Part shown: positions 55,245 to 64,000 of the stretch, piece after piece
Layout of the letters: every line of letters starts with the position of its first letter
Numbering within the stretch: the stretch's first letter is position 1
Assembly (NCBI GenBank): GCA_029783825.1
Contig: JAREIK010011441.1
Coordinates: 62,001 to 126,000 of the forward strand
Reading direction: 5' to 3'
DNA from: Sapria himalayana
Lineage: Eukaryota > Streptophyta > Magnoliopsida > Malpighiales > Rafflesiaceae
DNA: 64,000 nucleotides
Position numbers and translations under genes: made by a program
Notes under the pieces: generated by a model
Told to the model about the DNA's origin: nothing
The model's input: the letters and a program-made list of their open reading frames with translations, nothing else
The model's database searches: none

Positions 55245-57485
55245 GTCTCTATATCTATTTGTCTATATATCTTTCTCCTATCTATTTGCATATCTATATA
55301 TCTATCTATCTATTTGTGTGTGTGTGTGTGTGTATATATAAATATATATATTAATCTATCTATTAGTATATATATACATCTATCTTACTATCTATCTATC
55401 TTTCTTTCTATTAATCTATTTCTCAATCTATCTATGTATCTATTTATCTGTATTTCTTTACATCAATGTATTTGTCAATCTATTCATCTATCTATCCATC
55501 TATCTATTCATCTCTCTATCCGACTATCTATCAATCTATTAATCCATGTTTCTATCTGTATATATATCTAATTATCTATCCATCTATCCATCCATCCATC
55601 TATATATCTATCTACCAATCTATTTTTTATATATCTAATTATCTATCTATTTATCTAACTATCTATTATTCTATCTATCCATATATATATATATATATAT
55701 ATATCTATCTATCTATCTATCTATATACCAATCCATCTATCTATCTATATTTCTCTGTCTTTCTATCTGTATTTATATCTATTTATTTATTTATCTATCT
55801 GTCTATATTTCTATCTATCTATCTTTCAATTAATCTATTTATATGTTTGTCTTTCAAGATATTTATATGTATGCCAATTTGTCTATTAATTTGTCTGTAT
55901 ATCTGCTTGTCTATCTATCTTTCTATATTTCCATCTATATATCTATCTATTTGCCTTTATATCTATCTGTCTGTGTATCTTTTTATCATTTTTTCTATTT
56001 ATCTCTCTATTTGTATATTAATATATCTTTGTATCTATATGTCTATCTATCTGTCTGTCTATCTATCTATTTATCTTTCTATCTAAATGATATCTATCAA
56101 TTTGTCTATTTGTCTTTCTTTTTTTTATCCATTTATTTTTTTATCTACCTATCTATCTGACAGTCTATCTGTCTATCTATCTATTTGTCTATCTATCTGT
56201 CTATATGTCTATCAATGTGTCTATTTATCTATCTGCCTTTTTTCATTCTATCTATTTGTCTATCTATATGATTATCTATAAGTCTTTTTATATGTCTATC
56301 TATTTGTGTATCTATCTATATATCTATATGTTAGTCTATCTATCTTTTCATCTATCTATCTATCTATATTTCAGTCTATTTCTTTGGCAATCTATCTGTT
56401 TATCTATCTTTCTATCTATCTATGTATATGTATATCTTTCTGTCTGTCTATTTATCTATCTATCTATTTATCTATCTTCTTTCTTTTTATGTGTTTATTT
56501 ATCTATCTGTCTATCTGTTTATCTACCTATATGTCTATTTGTCTATTTATCTGTCTATCTATCTATATGACTATATATTTGTCTATCTATCTCTCTACCT
56601 ATCTAGTTATTTATTTGTCAGTCAATCTATCTACTAATGTGTCTATTTATATCTCTAACTATCTTTCTATCTTTCTGGTCGAACTATTTGTCTATCTATC
56701 TATATGTGTATCTATGTGTCTATATATGTTGATATCTATCTAACTATTTATCTATCTATCATACTATTAGTTTATCGATCTATCTATCATACTATCTATT
56801 TATCTATATATCTATCTTTCTATATATCTATCTTTTTTTATTTTTATTTGTCTTTATATCTGCCTTTTAATATATTAGTTTATTTGTTTGTCTATCTATC
56901 TACCTATCTATCTTTCTATCTATTCTCTTATCTTTCTGTCTATTTATCTATTTATCTTTCTATCCATATGTCTTTCTATTTGTCTATTTATCTTTCTATT
57001 TATCTATCTATTTGTCAATCAAACTGTCTGTCATCTGTATGTCTATCTATCTATCTATTTATCTTTCTATCTACCTACCTACCTATCTGTCTGCCTATCT
57101 ATCTATCTATATATCTATCTATATATCTATCTATTTCTCTATCTATCTATCTATGCTATCTATCTTTCTATCTATCTATATATATCTCTCTCTGTATATG
57201 TTTATATATTTGTCTATCTATCTGTATTTTTATCTGTCTTTCTATTTGTCTTTTTATATGTCAGTCTATTTGTTTGTCTATCTATCTATCATTCACTCTT
57301 CCTTTCTTTCTATTTGTCTATCTATTTGTCTATATCTCTATTTATCTATTTATTTATCTTATGTCTATCTGTCTATTTATCTATCTGACTATCTACATGT
57401 CTATCAATATGTCTATATATCTATATATCTATCTCTCTATCTATATGTCTATCTATCTGTCTATCTATATATTTTTTTGTTTATA
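54315..57485 (+). repeat. Degenerate (TCTA)n tetranucleotide array, block 3
   Basis: About 3.2 kb of TCTA-type repeat, same polarity as blocks 1 and 2, between the A-end of E2 and the A-end of E3. It includes (TG)n near 55316 and (TA)n near 55682. All open frames are repeat translation. Confidence 0.97.
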
Positions 57486-57867
57486 CATTACAAAAAAATA
57501 TCCCAAACCAGAAAATTTCGCTAGCTATATGGGTTTTTTGTCAATAAAATATAATAATGATGGATTAATGATTGAAATTATCCCATGATAAATTGCTCAT
57601 TGTAAAATATTAATGAGTAAAAAAATTCCCTAGCAAATTTTTTAACGATGTAAAATTCCCTAACAAATTATATTTTTTCACTTGCTAATTTTAATCATAT
57701 TTAAGAATAATAATTAATAATTTTTGAACAATACGCTAGAAACATCCATGCTAAATTAGCGAGGGAATAACCCCCCTGTTTTTTTCATTCCAAATCAATT
57801 TTCACAATTTTATTTTTTTTCAAAAAATTTGATTACATATCTTTAATATTTTGTATTAAATTAACTA
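57486..57867 (-). mobile_element. CACTA element E3, A-end fragment
   Basis: Starts CATTACAAAAAAATATCCC, a one-base variant of CACTA, exactly where the TCTA array stops. The next 380 bp resemble the A-ends of E1 and E2 (AATTCCCTAGCAAAT, CTAAATTAGCGAGGGAATAA, then a T/A-rich stretch with TTCAAAAAATTT). The similarity is cut at 57867 by the terminus of E4. The rest of E3 should lie beyond the window if it has not been deleted. Confidence 0.7.
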
Positions 57868-58107
57868 TACTACAAACAAATATCTAAATAGCTAGAGAAA
57901 TTTAGCTAGGGATAAAATTCCTAGCTAATTATCAAGGGATTAGCTAGGGAATAACAAGGAATTTTTTATTTTATATTAAATTAAAAATTTATGACGGATT
58001 AGCAACCGATTAGCGACAGAAATAGTTGATTGAAAACTTTTCGTTGCTAATATTCTCATGAATTTCTGTTCAATGAAAAGCAAGAAATTTAGTGACAGAT
58101 ATATCAG

Positions 58108-58119
58108 TAGGATCTTTCC
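58108..58119 (+). repeat. LINE target-site duplication, 3' side copy
   Basis: TAGGATCTTTCC immediately precedes the T8 run that is the LINE poly(A) tail on this strand. It matches 63538-63549 at 11 of 12 positions. Confidence 0.75.
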
Positions 58120-59156
58120 TTTTTTTTAAATATTATTTATTAATTATCACCCTCTCTTTTGGCGGAGGAATACCATTTGTACAATCTACGTCTACCCCTT
58201 TCCCTTTTACACCCTTTCTTAATAACTAGAAAAAAATGACTTTCCTAAAATTCTATATCCAATAATCTATTTTCCTATGCTTATAGATAGATCTTTTCCT
58301 TTTCTTGAATATAACCTCTTTTGTCCTTCTTTGTTATCATTTGTGTGGATCTTGAGAGATCTCCTTGAATGCACAATCTTCTTGCCATATTTCTATCTTC
58401 AGTATCATATTTGTTTCAAGCTTGTGGCTACTTGGAATTTCATGCATACAACCAGAAATTCTTTATGTTATTGCGCCCAATACCCCCCTTTCCCTTGTGT
58501 TTGAAAATATCATAGTTCAAGAGGTTTCCCTTCATATCGTTTCTGATGACTTTTCCATTGTTCATGATATCTCTTTGCTTTTGTATCTTTGTCTATTGCT
58601 AGACTTAATCTTGAAGAGACATTACTGCATTCCGTTGAATCCAGCCATGTATCCTTTGTTTTTCTTCCATGTCACTTTGAGAGAGACTTCTTTACTAACT
58701 TACAGACTTACATACCAAACATAACAGCCTTTAACATAGACCACCTTTGACGCATTTAAACTCCTAAAACAGGCATAAAAAGCCCTTTTTAACACTGACT
58801 TCCAGACCGACCAAGCAAAACCGAAATATATAGACTTCCATGACATAAACTACTAAACCAATAAGTATTAACATGACATCAATCCAAACAGCTTGTTGTT
58901 ACCATATTGTCCAGATTTGCTCTGTTTTCTTTCTTATATCTGCACAAAAAAAGATAGCCTACATTCCTAACATTTATATTCCCTATTCCCCATCTGTCCC
59001 ATTTTATAGAATACTTTTTGTACCATAAAACCTTCTTAACCATTCTGTGTTAGTGGGAATTTCTCCTCAAGGCCGGGTAAATTCTTTAACAAGCTGTATC
59101 ATTATCTACAATGGTTATAAATACAAAAGCAAGCAAAGTAAAGGTGAAAATAAATC
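58120..59156 (-). other. LINE 3' untranslated region and short poly(A)
   Basis: This is about 1 kb from the ORF2 stop codon (TGA at 59157-59159) to the A8 tail, with no coding similarity. Open frames on the + strand at 58277-58724 run antisense through it and show no domain. It is longer than many plant LINE 3' UTRs, so another small insertion inside it is possible. Confidence 0.6.
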
Positions 59157-59350
59157 TCAATGGATTTCTCTCATCCTCCTAATGTAATTAGTTTCTTTAC
59201 TATCCAAATTTATTATACCATTATATTTTTTCGGTAAAAAACCTTCCTTAAATTCTTGATCACCTATCTTTTTACCCTCTTTCGCTAAATCGTCACCTAA
59301 TGAATTTGCTTCTCTAAAAATATGTTTTATGTTATAATCTAATGATTTTA

Positions 59351-59370
59351 ATTCCTGCTGATTCCTGCTG
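59351..59370. repeat. Perfect 10-bp tandem duplication in the RNase H region
   Basis: ATTCCTGCTG is present twice in direct succession. Removing one copy would join the QIDSK-containing frame to the SLDYNIKHIFREANSLGDD frame, so the duplication explains the frameshift. Confidence 0.85.
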
Positions 59371-59649
59371 TATTTCTTCTATTTCCTCATTATATCTCCA
59401 TGTTGAATCTTCTCTATGAATTAAGTTAACTAGTATTTTTGAATCTATTTGAATATCTATATTTTTAATGTTTAATTTTTTGCATAATATAATACCTTCT
59501 CTTAATGCTAAAATCTCAGCATGTAGAGCTGATGAAGCTGAAATCTTTCTACTAAAAGCTAATATTAGCTTTCCTTCCAAGTCTCTGATTGCTCCTCCTC
59601 CTCCCGTTGCTCCTATGTCTCTATGTAAATAAAAATATGTATAAAACAT

Positions 59650-60102
59650 TGAAATAAAAAATCAGAATCAAGCATAACTCAAAACTCATAAGCATGAGCA
59701 TAACTATAACATAAGTGTCACTATCAGCATATCGCAATCCCACAATCATCAGTCGTCAGGCATCAAGTAGCAACCTCATCAATCATTCATCGGCATATCA
59801 TTATAATCCTCAACCTCAACATCAAAATCATTATCATATGGATCATCATCAGCAATCAAAACCTTCACTTTCACTGTATTCCCTGTCCCATCATGATCTT
59901 GGATACTAAACCTCGAATACTCCCAATCCTATATGCATGCTAAAGCCACAATAATATCTAGACGTAATCTTGATCTCCTATCCGAAATCACATCCACTGC
60001 AATAGAAAAAATAGACTCTGATGCTATGCTCGACACCGTAGAAGTCACTAGATCCCTTACCATCTTAGATAGCATGAGAAAGTTGGACTGATATGATTTA
60101 CA
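59650..60102 (-). pseudogene. hAT transposase C-terminal (dimerisation) fragment inside the LINE
   Basis: hAT transposases end in a dimerisation domain with a conserved LS.MARD...STVASE..FS...VISDRRSRL..D...AL.C..DW signature. Here the minus strand encodes SNFLMLSKMVRDLVTSTVSS, then IASESIFSIAVDVISDRRSR, LRLDIIVALACI, a TAG and DWEYSRFS. An acidic tail (IADDDPYDNDFDVEVEDYND) follows, and it ends at a TGA (59779-59781). About 130 bp downstream may be its 3' UTR. The fragment lies in the same strand as the LINE, between the YADD box and RNase H. No hAT terminal repeats or 8-bp duplication are visible, so it looks like a fragment acquired by recombination or template switching rather than a complete insertion. 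Confidence 0.82.
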
Positions 60103-62193
60103 CTACTGTAATATATCAAGATTCTTAGTATTAGAATATGATAGGATTTACATCATCTGCATATGCCTGACAACTCACAAGTGGAGTGTTTTTTGGTTGT
60201 CGGAATGAACCTATCAATCCTTTCTCCATTTTATCTTTAATGTTAACTATTAGAAGTTCTAAATATAAATTGAATAAAGATGGAGAAAGTGGATCTCCTT
60301 GTCTTAGACCTCTAATTGGTTTTATTTCCTCTCCAACTTTTCCATTCGTTATTATTTTGGCCCAGGTGTTAGATATGCACCTGTATATCAGATCTATCCA
60401 TGTTTCAGAAAAACCCATTTTTCTCATAATAAAGCAGAGTGTGTTTCATTCAACTCTATCAAAGGCTTTAGCTAAATCTAATTTTATTATAACATTGTGT
60501 CCTCTTGTTTTTGTTCCTATTTCTCTACACATTTCCTTGGCAAAACATATGCTTTCCATAATTAAATCTATTTTCCATAAAGCTAGTTTGTTCTATTGAG
60601 ATAATTTTAGGCAGTATATTGGCTAATCTATTTTGTAATATTTTTGCTAGAATTTTATATATTGAATTACATAGGCTGATAGGTCTGAAATCCTCCCCCG
60701 TTTGTGGGTTTTCTATTTTTGGAATAAGAACTATGTGAAAACTTCCCCACTTTTTCCCTATTTCAGCTCCACAGAATATGTTATTAATGCCTTTGTTTAT
60801 GTCCATTTTAATTATGTCCCAGTAGATTTGAAAAAAACAATTATTCCATCCATCCGGTCCTGCTGCGCTCTCCTTGTTAATACTATAAATGGCTGCTTTT
60901 ATTTCTTCATCATCTACATGTTTAATTAGCATATTATTATCTTCTTTTGATATTTTGTTTTCTATCTTTTCTAACAAGCTATTTCCTTTAATCTCATTTT
61001 TACTACTTAGTTGATTTTTAAAGAAATCTGTAAAATAAGTTTGAATATCTATATCCTTATCTACCCATTCTTTCTTATTATTTTTTATGCCCTTAATTCT
61101 GTGTTTCTGATATTTTAGTTTAGCTGCTTTTTGGAAAAACTTCGTGTTCTTGTCTCCTTCTTTTAACCATTTTATCTACGATTTTTGTTTCCAAAACACC
61201 TCTTCCATTACAAGTTTGAGCATTAACTCTGCTTGTGCCTTACTTAATGCAAATCTATAATTTAAACTTTGATCTTTTTCAAATTCTAATTCTTTATTTA
61301 ATTTTAATTCTTCTGCATCTTTTATGTTTTTATTTATATCTCCAAATATTTCCTTATTCCATTTTTTTAATTCAGTTTTTAATCTACTTAGCTTATTATT
61401 TATAACTTGCATAGGATTTCTAGATGCCTCAATATTCCAGGATTTTTTTACTAAATTCAAAAAATCATGATGTAAACTCCAGGCATTTTGGAATCTAAAG
61501 GATCCTCCTTTATTGGAGGAGTTTTTAATGGTGATTAAAAGGGGACTATGATCAGAACAAGTTCTATTTAAATGTTTCACTTCTGTAGAGCCCTAATTCT
61601 CTAGCCAATTAAGGTTATAAAAAATTCTATCTAATCTAGCCCAAATTAAACCTTTCCATTTCTGGTTATTACACCATGTGAAGGAAGATCCTAAGAATTT
61701 GGCCTCAATTAAGTTAGTTTTATTTATAGTATCGTTATAGTGAATCATGGCTTTCTTATTTGATGTTTTTCCACATTTCTTTTCTTTAATGCTTCTTACT
61801 GCATTGAAATCTCCCCCTATAATCCATGGTTTGTTTTCTTTAAATATTTTCCCCATATCCTCCCATAATTCTTTTTGCTATTCTCTTTTATTTTTAGCAT
61901 AAACTATAGTGATTATTTTATTTACATCTTGACTCAAACTAAAATTTATTAATTGATTTGTTTCTTTTAATATTATTATGTTTAGGTTATTTTTCCAAAT
62001 TAACCCAATTTTTCCGTTTTCATTTGCATATCCATGGTCAAATCCTAGCTTAGTTTTGTAGAATCCTAGCTGATCCTTATCCATCATAGGTTTAGCTATT
62101 GCTACAAGAGAGATTTTGTGCATATAAATCAATTTTTTCAATCTGTTTCTTGAGGGAATATTCGCTATCCCCCTTATATTCCAGTAAATATAA

Positions 62194-63537
62194 TTATACA
62201 TTAATTATTGATTTAGCTTGAGCTCTAGTGGTGTATTTGGTTCCATATGTTCTATTTTTATATTTTTTCATATTTTTTGATTTTCTTATTGAACCTAGAT
62301 CTTCACTTATTTCTTCTTTCCAATCTCTTCCCATTTGAATTGACATTATGTTTAATTCCTCCATTGCCCACTCTTTATTACCCATTTTTTGTTTAAGCTT
62401 ATCTATATTTATGTCATCTCTAAATAATCTTATTTTCTGCTCAATATCCTCTCCATCTGTAAAAAGGGAGGTTAAACTTCTTGTTTCTGGATCTTCTTCC
62501 GAATAGTCCACAATAGGGACTGCCCATCCTTTGTTTATTTTAATTTTATTTTTCATGTACACTCTTGTTCTTTTGTTCAGTTCTGATATCTTTTTAATCA
62601 TTTCTGTTCTTTTTATAGTCTCTAATGTATTTTTTGCCCTGTTTTCTGTTTCATTAGTATTCCTATATTCAATTAATTTCAAATCAGTTCCTTCTATATT
62701 CTGTTCTTCTATTCTGGCAGTGTGTTCATATTGATGTTTTTTTGGTATTTAACTAACATGCCTCTCTCTCCTACATTCATTGACCTCTCCTCTCTCTTTT
62801 GATTCACTTCCTCCCTTCTTTTTTTAACTATTCAATTTTCCAAGCCATGCCCCAATTTTTTACAGCAAATACAGTATGATGGTAAGTTCTCTGGAACTAC
62901 TTGCTGCCAGAAACCATCACCCTCATTGTTTCCAATCCATATCCGTGAGTGAATTGGGTTTTGTATATCAGTTTCAACAAATATACATGCTACACTTGGC
63001 CTGTTTAGAGTGGCCGTAGCACCATCAAGAAGAAGAGGAGAACCGAGTGTACAAGCAATGTGATATAATGTGAATTTATCAAAATAATGTATCGGTAGCA
63101 AGGGAAACATGAACCATACATGTGCTACCGATGATTCTTCCTTAGTCGAGAAGTTTGTTGACCATTTGAAAGTTCTCATGGAAAATCCCATGATATACCA
63201 GATACCTCTTAGCCAAATTCGATGAAAATCTTCTTCGGAAAATAGTTGTAACAGCACATGTTTATCGTCGATGAGTCCGATTTTAATCAACATCTTAAGC
63301 TTCGATGATTCAAAAAATGCATGAATATCATCAACGCGAGGCCTTACATGTGAGAATTTGCCCACAAGCATGAACTTATGGGGTTCAGTAAGCCTCTGAA
63401 TATCTTCGGGTGAAAAAATTATCGAGGGTTCCTTGATATTTTTCGTGTGAGTTTCCGAAGGAGCTATTACTGTTTGCGCAGTCTTCTTGAAAAAAATCAG
63501 AAAAGGATTTCTTATTAACTAAGTAATCCATTTCCAT
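62194..63537 (-). pseudogene. LINE ORF1: DUF4283 / zinc-knuckle nucleic-acid-binding protein, disrupted
   Basis: Plant LINE ORF1 proteins bind LINE RNA. The start MEMDYLVNKKSFSDFF lies directly at the LINE border (ATG 63535-63537). A run of seven T's soon after shifts the frame into KKTAQTVIAPSETHTKNIKE. The DUF4283 domain follows (SPEDIQRLTEPHKFMLVGKF, FSEEDFHRIWLRGIWYIMGF, HVWFMFPLLPIHYFD), then a CCHC-type knuckle YCICCKKLGHGLEN. There a TGA replaces the expected last Cys. The charged C-terminal part (from about 62760) runs in a shifted frame to TRAQAKSIINV and its TAA overlaps the ORF2 start. Confidence 0.85.
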
Positions 63538-63549
63538 TAGGCTCTTTCC
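63538..63549 (+). repeat. LINE target-site duplication, 5' side copy
   Basis: TAGGCTCTTTCC directly abuts the LINE ORF1 start (minus strand) and repeats 58108-58119 with a single A/C difference. Beyond it the CACTA E4 sequence resumes (CTAGCTAATTAG). Confidence 0.75.
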
Positions 63550-64000
63550 CTAGCTAATTAGAAGAGAAAATCTATCGCAACCCTAATACTTGAATTTTTT
63601 TACTATTTTATATTTAATTACAAGTGATTATTCCTTAAATTTTATTTTTTACATAATATATGCATTTAGCTAAAGATTTTTCCCTAGCTATTTGGGCTAG
63701 AAATAATTTTGGTCACTAATATTTAATGATTTAATTTTTTTAATATATTATTTGTTTTAATATTTTATTTTATTTTGTAATTAAAGATACTGTATGCCAT
63801 GGTCTATAGAAGTGCTATCCTTGAAAGACATATTCTCCTTTTATAATTATAAAAATAGGTTATTATAAATAAATAATTTAAAAAATATATAAATCCAAAA
63901 AAAGTTAATATTAATAAAGACTATAATAACTATTTTTATGATTATAAAATTTTTAAAAAATTATACAAAAAATTGTTCTAGAATTTTTAATTTTTAAATT
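63550..64000 (+). other. E4 sequence downstream of the LINE
   Basis: Aligns with E2 from about 44570 and then 44815-45230, including TTTGACTATTTTATATTTAA-like sequence, TTTTTCCCTAGCTATTTG, CATGGTCTATAGAAGTG and CCTTGAAAGACATATTCTCC. No gene. It runs to the window edge. Confidence 0.8.

Larger units (their letters stand above)
59157..62201 (-). pseudogene. LINE ORF2: endonuclease, reverse transcriptase, RNase H, disrupted
   Basis: This protein nicks target DNA and reverse-transcribes the LINE RNA. The start MYNYIYWNIRGIAN overlaps the end of ORF1 by 8 bp (62194-62201). The endonuclease has WNIRG, GGDFNAV, FTWCNN, LDR and SDHSPLL, but the usual Glu of the EPM-type motif reads KPMM. A WLKEGDKNTKFF linker follows. 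The RT has SAAGPDGWNNCFF, RPISLCNSIYKILAKIL, KLDLAKAFDRVE, GLRQGDPLSPSLF and YADD. RNase H has GGGGAIRD, LHAEILALREGI, QIDSK and REANSLGDDLAKEG. Defects: three in-frame TAGs (near 61876, 61591 and 61174), a frameshift near 60540, TGA in place of Trp after FDRVE, replacement of sequence after YADD by hAT DNA, and a 10-bp duplication frameshifting the RNase H. Confidence 0.9.
58120..63537 (-). mobile_element. Non-LTR retrotransposon (plant L1-type LINE) with internal hAT fragment
   Basis: On the minus strand it reads ORF1 (DUF4283 plus zinc knuckle), ORF2 (endonuclease, reverse transcriptase, RNase H), a 3' UTR of about 1 kb and an A8 tail (T58120-58127). It is framed by a 12-bp near-perfect target duplication, and the empty site is visible in E2, so its borders are well defined. 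The first base after the duplication is the A of the ORF1 start codon, so a 5' UTR is missing. The segment that should encode the RT thumb and zf-RVT is replaced by a hAT gene end. Frameshifts and nonsense codons in both ORFs make it inactive, but the reading frames are easy to follow, so it is younger than the CACTA elements that host it. Confidence 0.9.
57868..64000 (+). mobile_element. CACTA element E4, B-end and 5' portion, interrupted by a LINE (continues beyond window)
   Basis: Begins TACTACAAACAAATATC at 57868, a variant of the B terminus. It then follows E2 closely: TTTAGCTAGGG, AAGGGATTAGCTAGGGAATA, GATTAGCAACCGATTAGCGAC, GATTGAAAACTTTTCGTTGC. The match breaks at 58119 and resumes at 63550 with TAGCTAATTAG and the T/A-rich block that E2 has at 44815-45200. 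The 5.4 kb between is the LINE. Lying inside E3, E4 is the younger of the two. Confidence 0.75.

Noticed and set aside
711..57485. A CRISPR-like or regularly spaced repeat-spacer structure
   Set aside because: The arrays are continuous tetranucleotide repeat without unique spacers of fixed length, and the host is a plant.
54325..57588. Open frames of the third array block, including one running into E3
   Set aside because: Same repeat origin. The last one only reads through the array/transposon border.
58277..58724. Two overlapping + strand frames with a gene-like look
   Set aside because: They run antisense through the LINE 3' UTR and show no recognisable domain.
59715..62734. + strand open frames across the LINE (59715, 60186, 60702, 62531)
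   Set aside because: They are antisense shadows of the hAT fragment, the reverse transcriptase and ORF1, whose minus-strand motifs are unmistakable.
1..64000. tRNA, rRNA or other structural RNA genes
   Set aside because: No clover-leaf-compatible sequence or rRNA-like stretch was recognised by eye. A covariance-model scan would be the proper test.

Overview
This window is intergenic heterochromatin-like DNA from a plant nuclear genome. It is extremely AT-rich and contains no intact host gene. The plant assignment rests on four things: En/Spm-type CACTA elements with TNP2 and Transposase_24 relics, a plant LINE with a DUF4283/zinc-knuckle ORF1 and a C-terminal RNase H, a plant-like hAT dimerisation domain, and a captured intron-containing fragment that best resembles plant NAT10/KRE33 RNA cytidine acetyltransferase. 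I cannot name the species.

Layout. After about 0.7 kb of unclassified AT-rich DNA, the backbone is a degenerate tetranucleotide array, (TCTA)n on the + strand and (GATA)n-like on the other. It is seen in three blocks of the same polarity (about 711-13403, 29758-44311 and 54315-57485; about 30 kb in total). Transposons appear to have split one long array. Element E1 (13404-29757) is a CACTA element on the minus strand with decayed TNP2 and Transposase_24 genes. Element E2 (44312-54314) is an oppositely oriented relative. It keeps both end types and several internal repeat blocks, but has no recognisable transposase and instead carries the NAT10/KRE33 pseudogene fragment, so it looks like a Pack-CACTA. 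At 57486 another CACTA terminus (E3) begins, is interrupted after 382 bp by a further CACTA terminus (E4, from 57868), and E4 runs off the window.

Within E4 a 5.4-kb LINE on the minus strand (58120-63537) is bounded by a 12-bp target-site duplication (11/12 identical). Its ORF1 and ORF2 (endonuclease, reverse transcriptase, RNase H) are recognisable but broken. Between the reverse transcriptase YADD box and the RNase H lies the 3' end of a hAT transposase gene. The nest is therefore array > E3 > E4 > LINE > hAT fragment.

The numerous open frames made of Ser-Ile-Tyr-Leu repeats, in the + strand only, are a consequence of the TCTA repeat and are not annotated as genes. Terminal sequences of the CACTA elements come in two types, called here A-end (next to the 1-kb tandem units; 3' of the transposase genes) and B-end (5' side). 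These types let the orientation and nesting be read directly.
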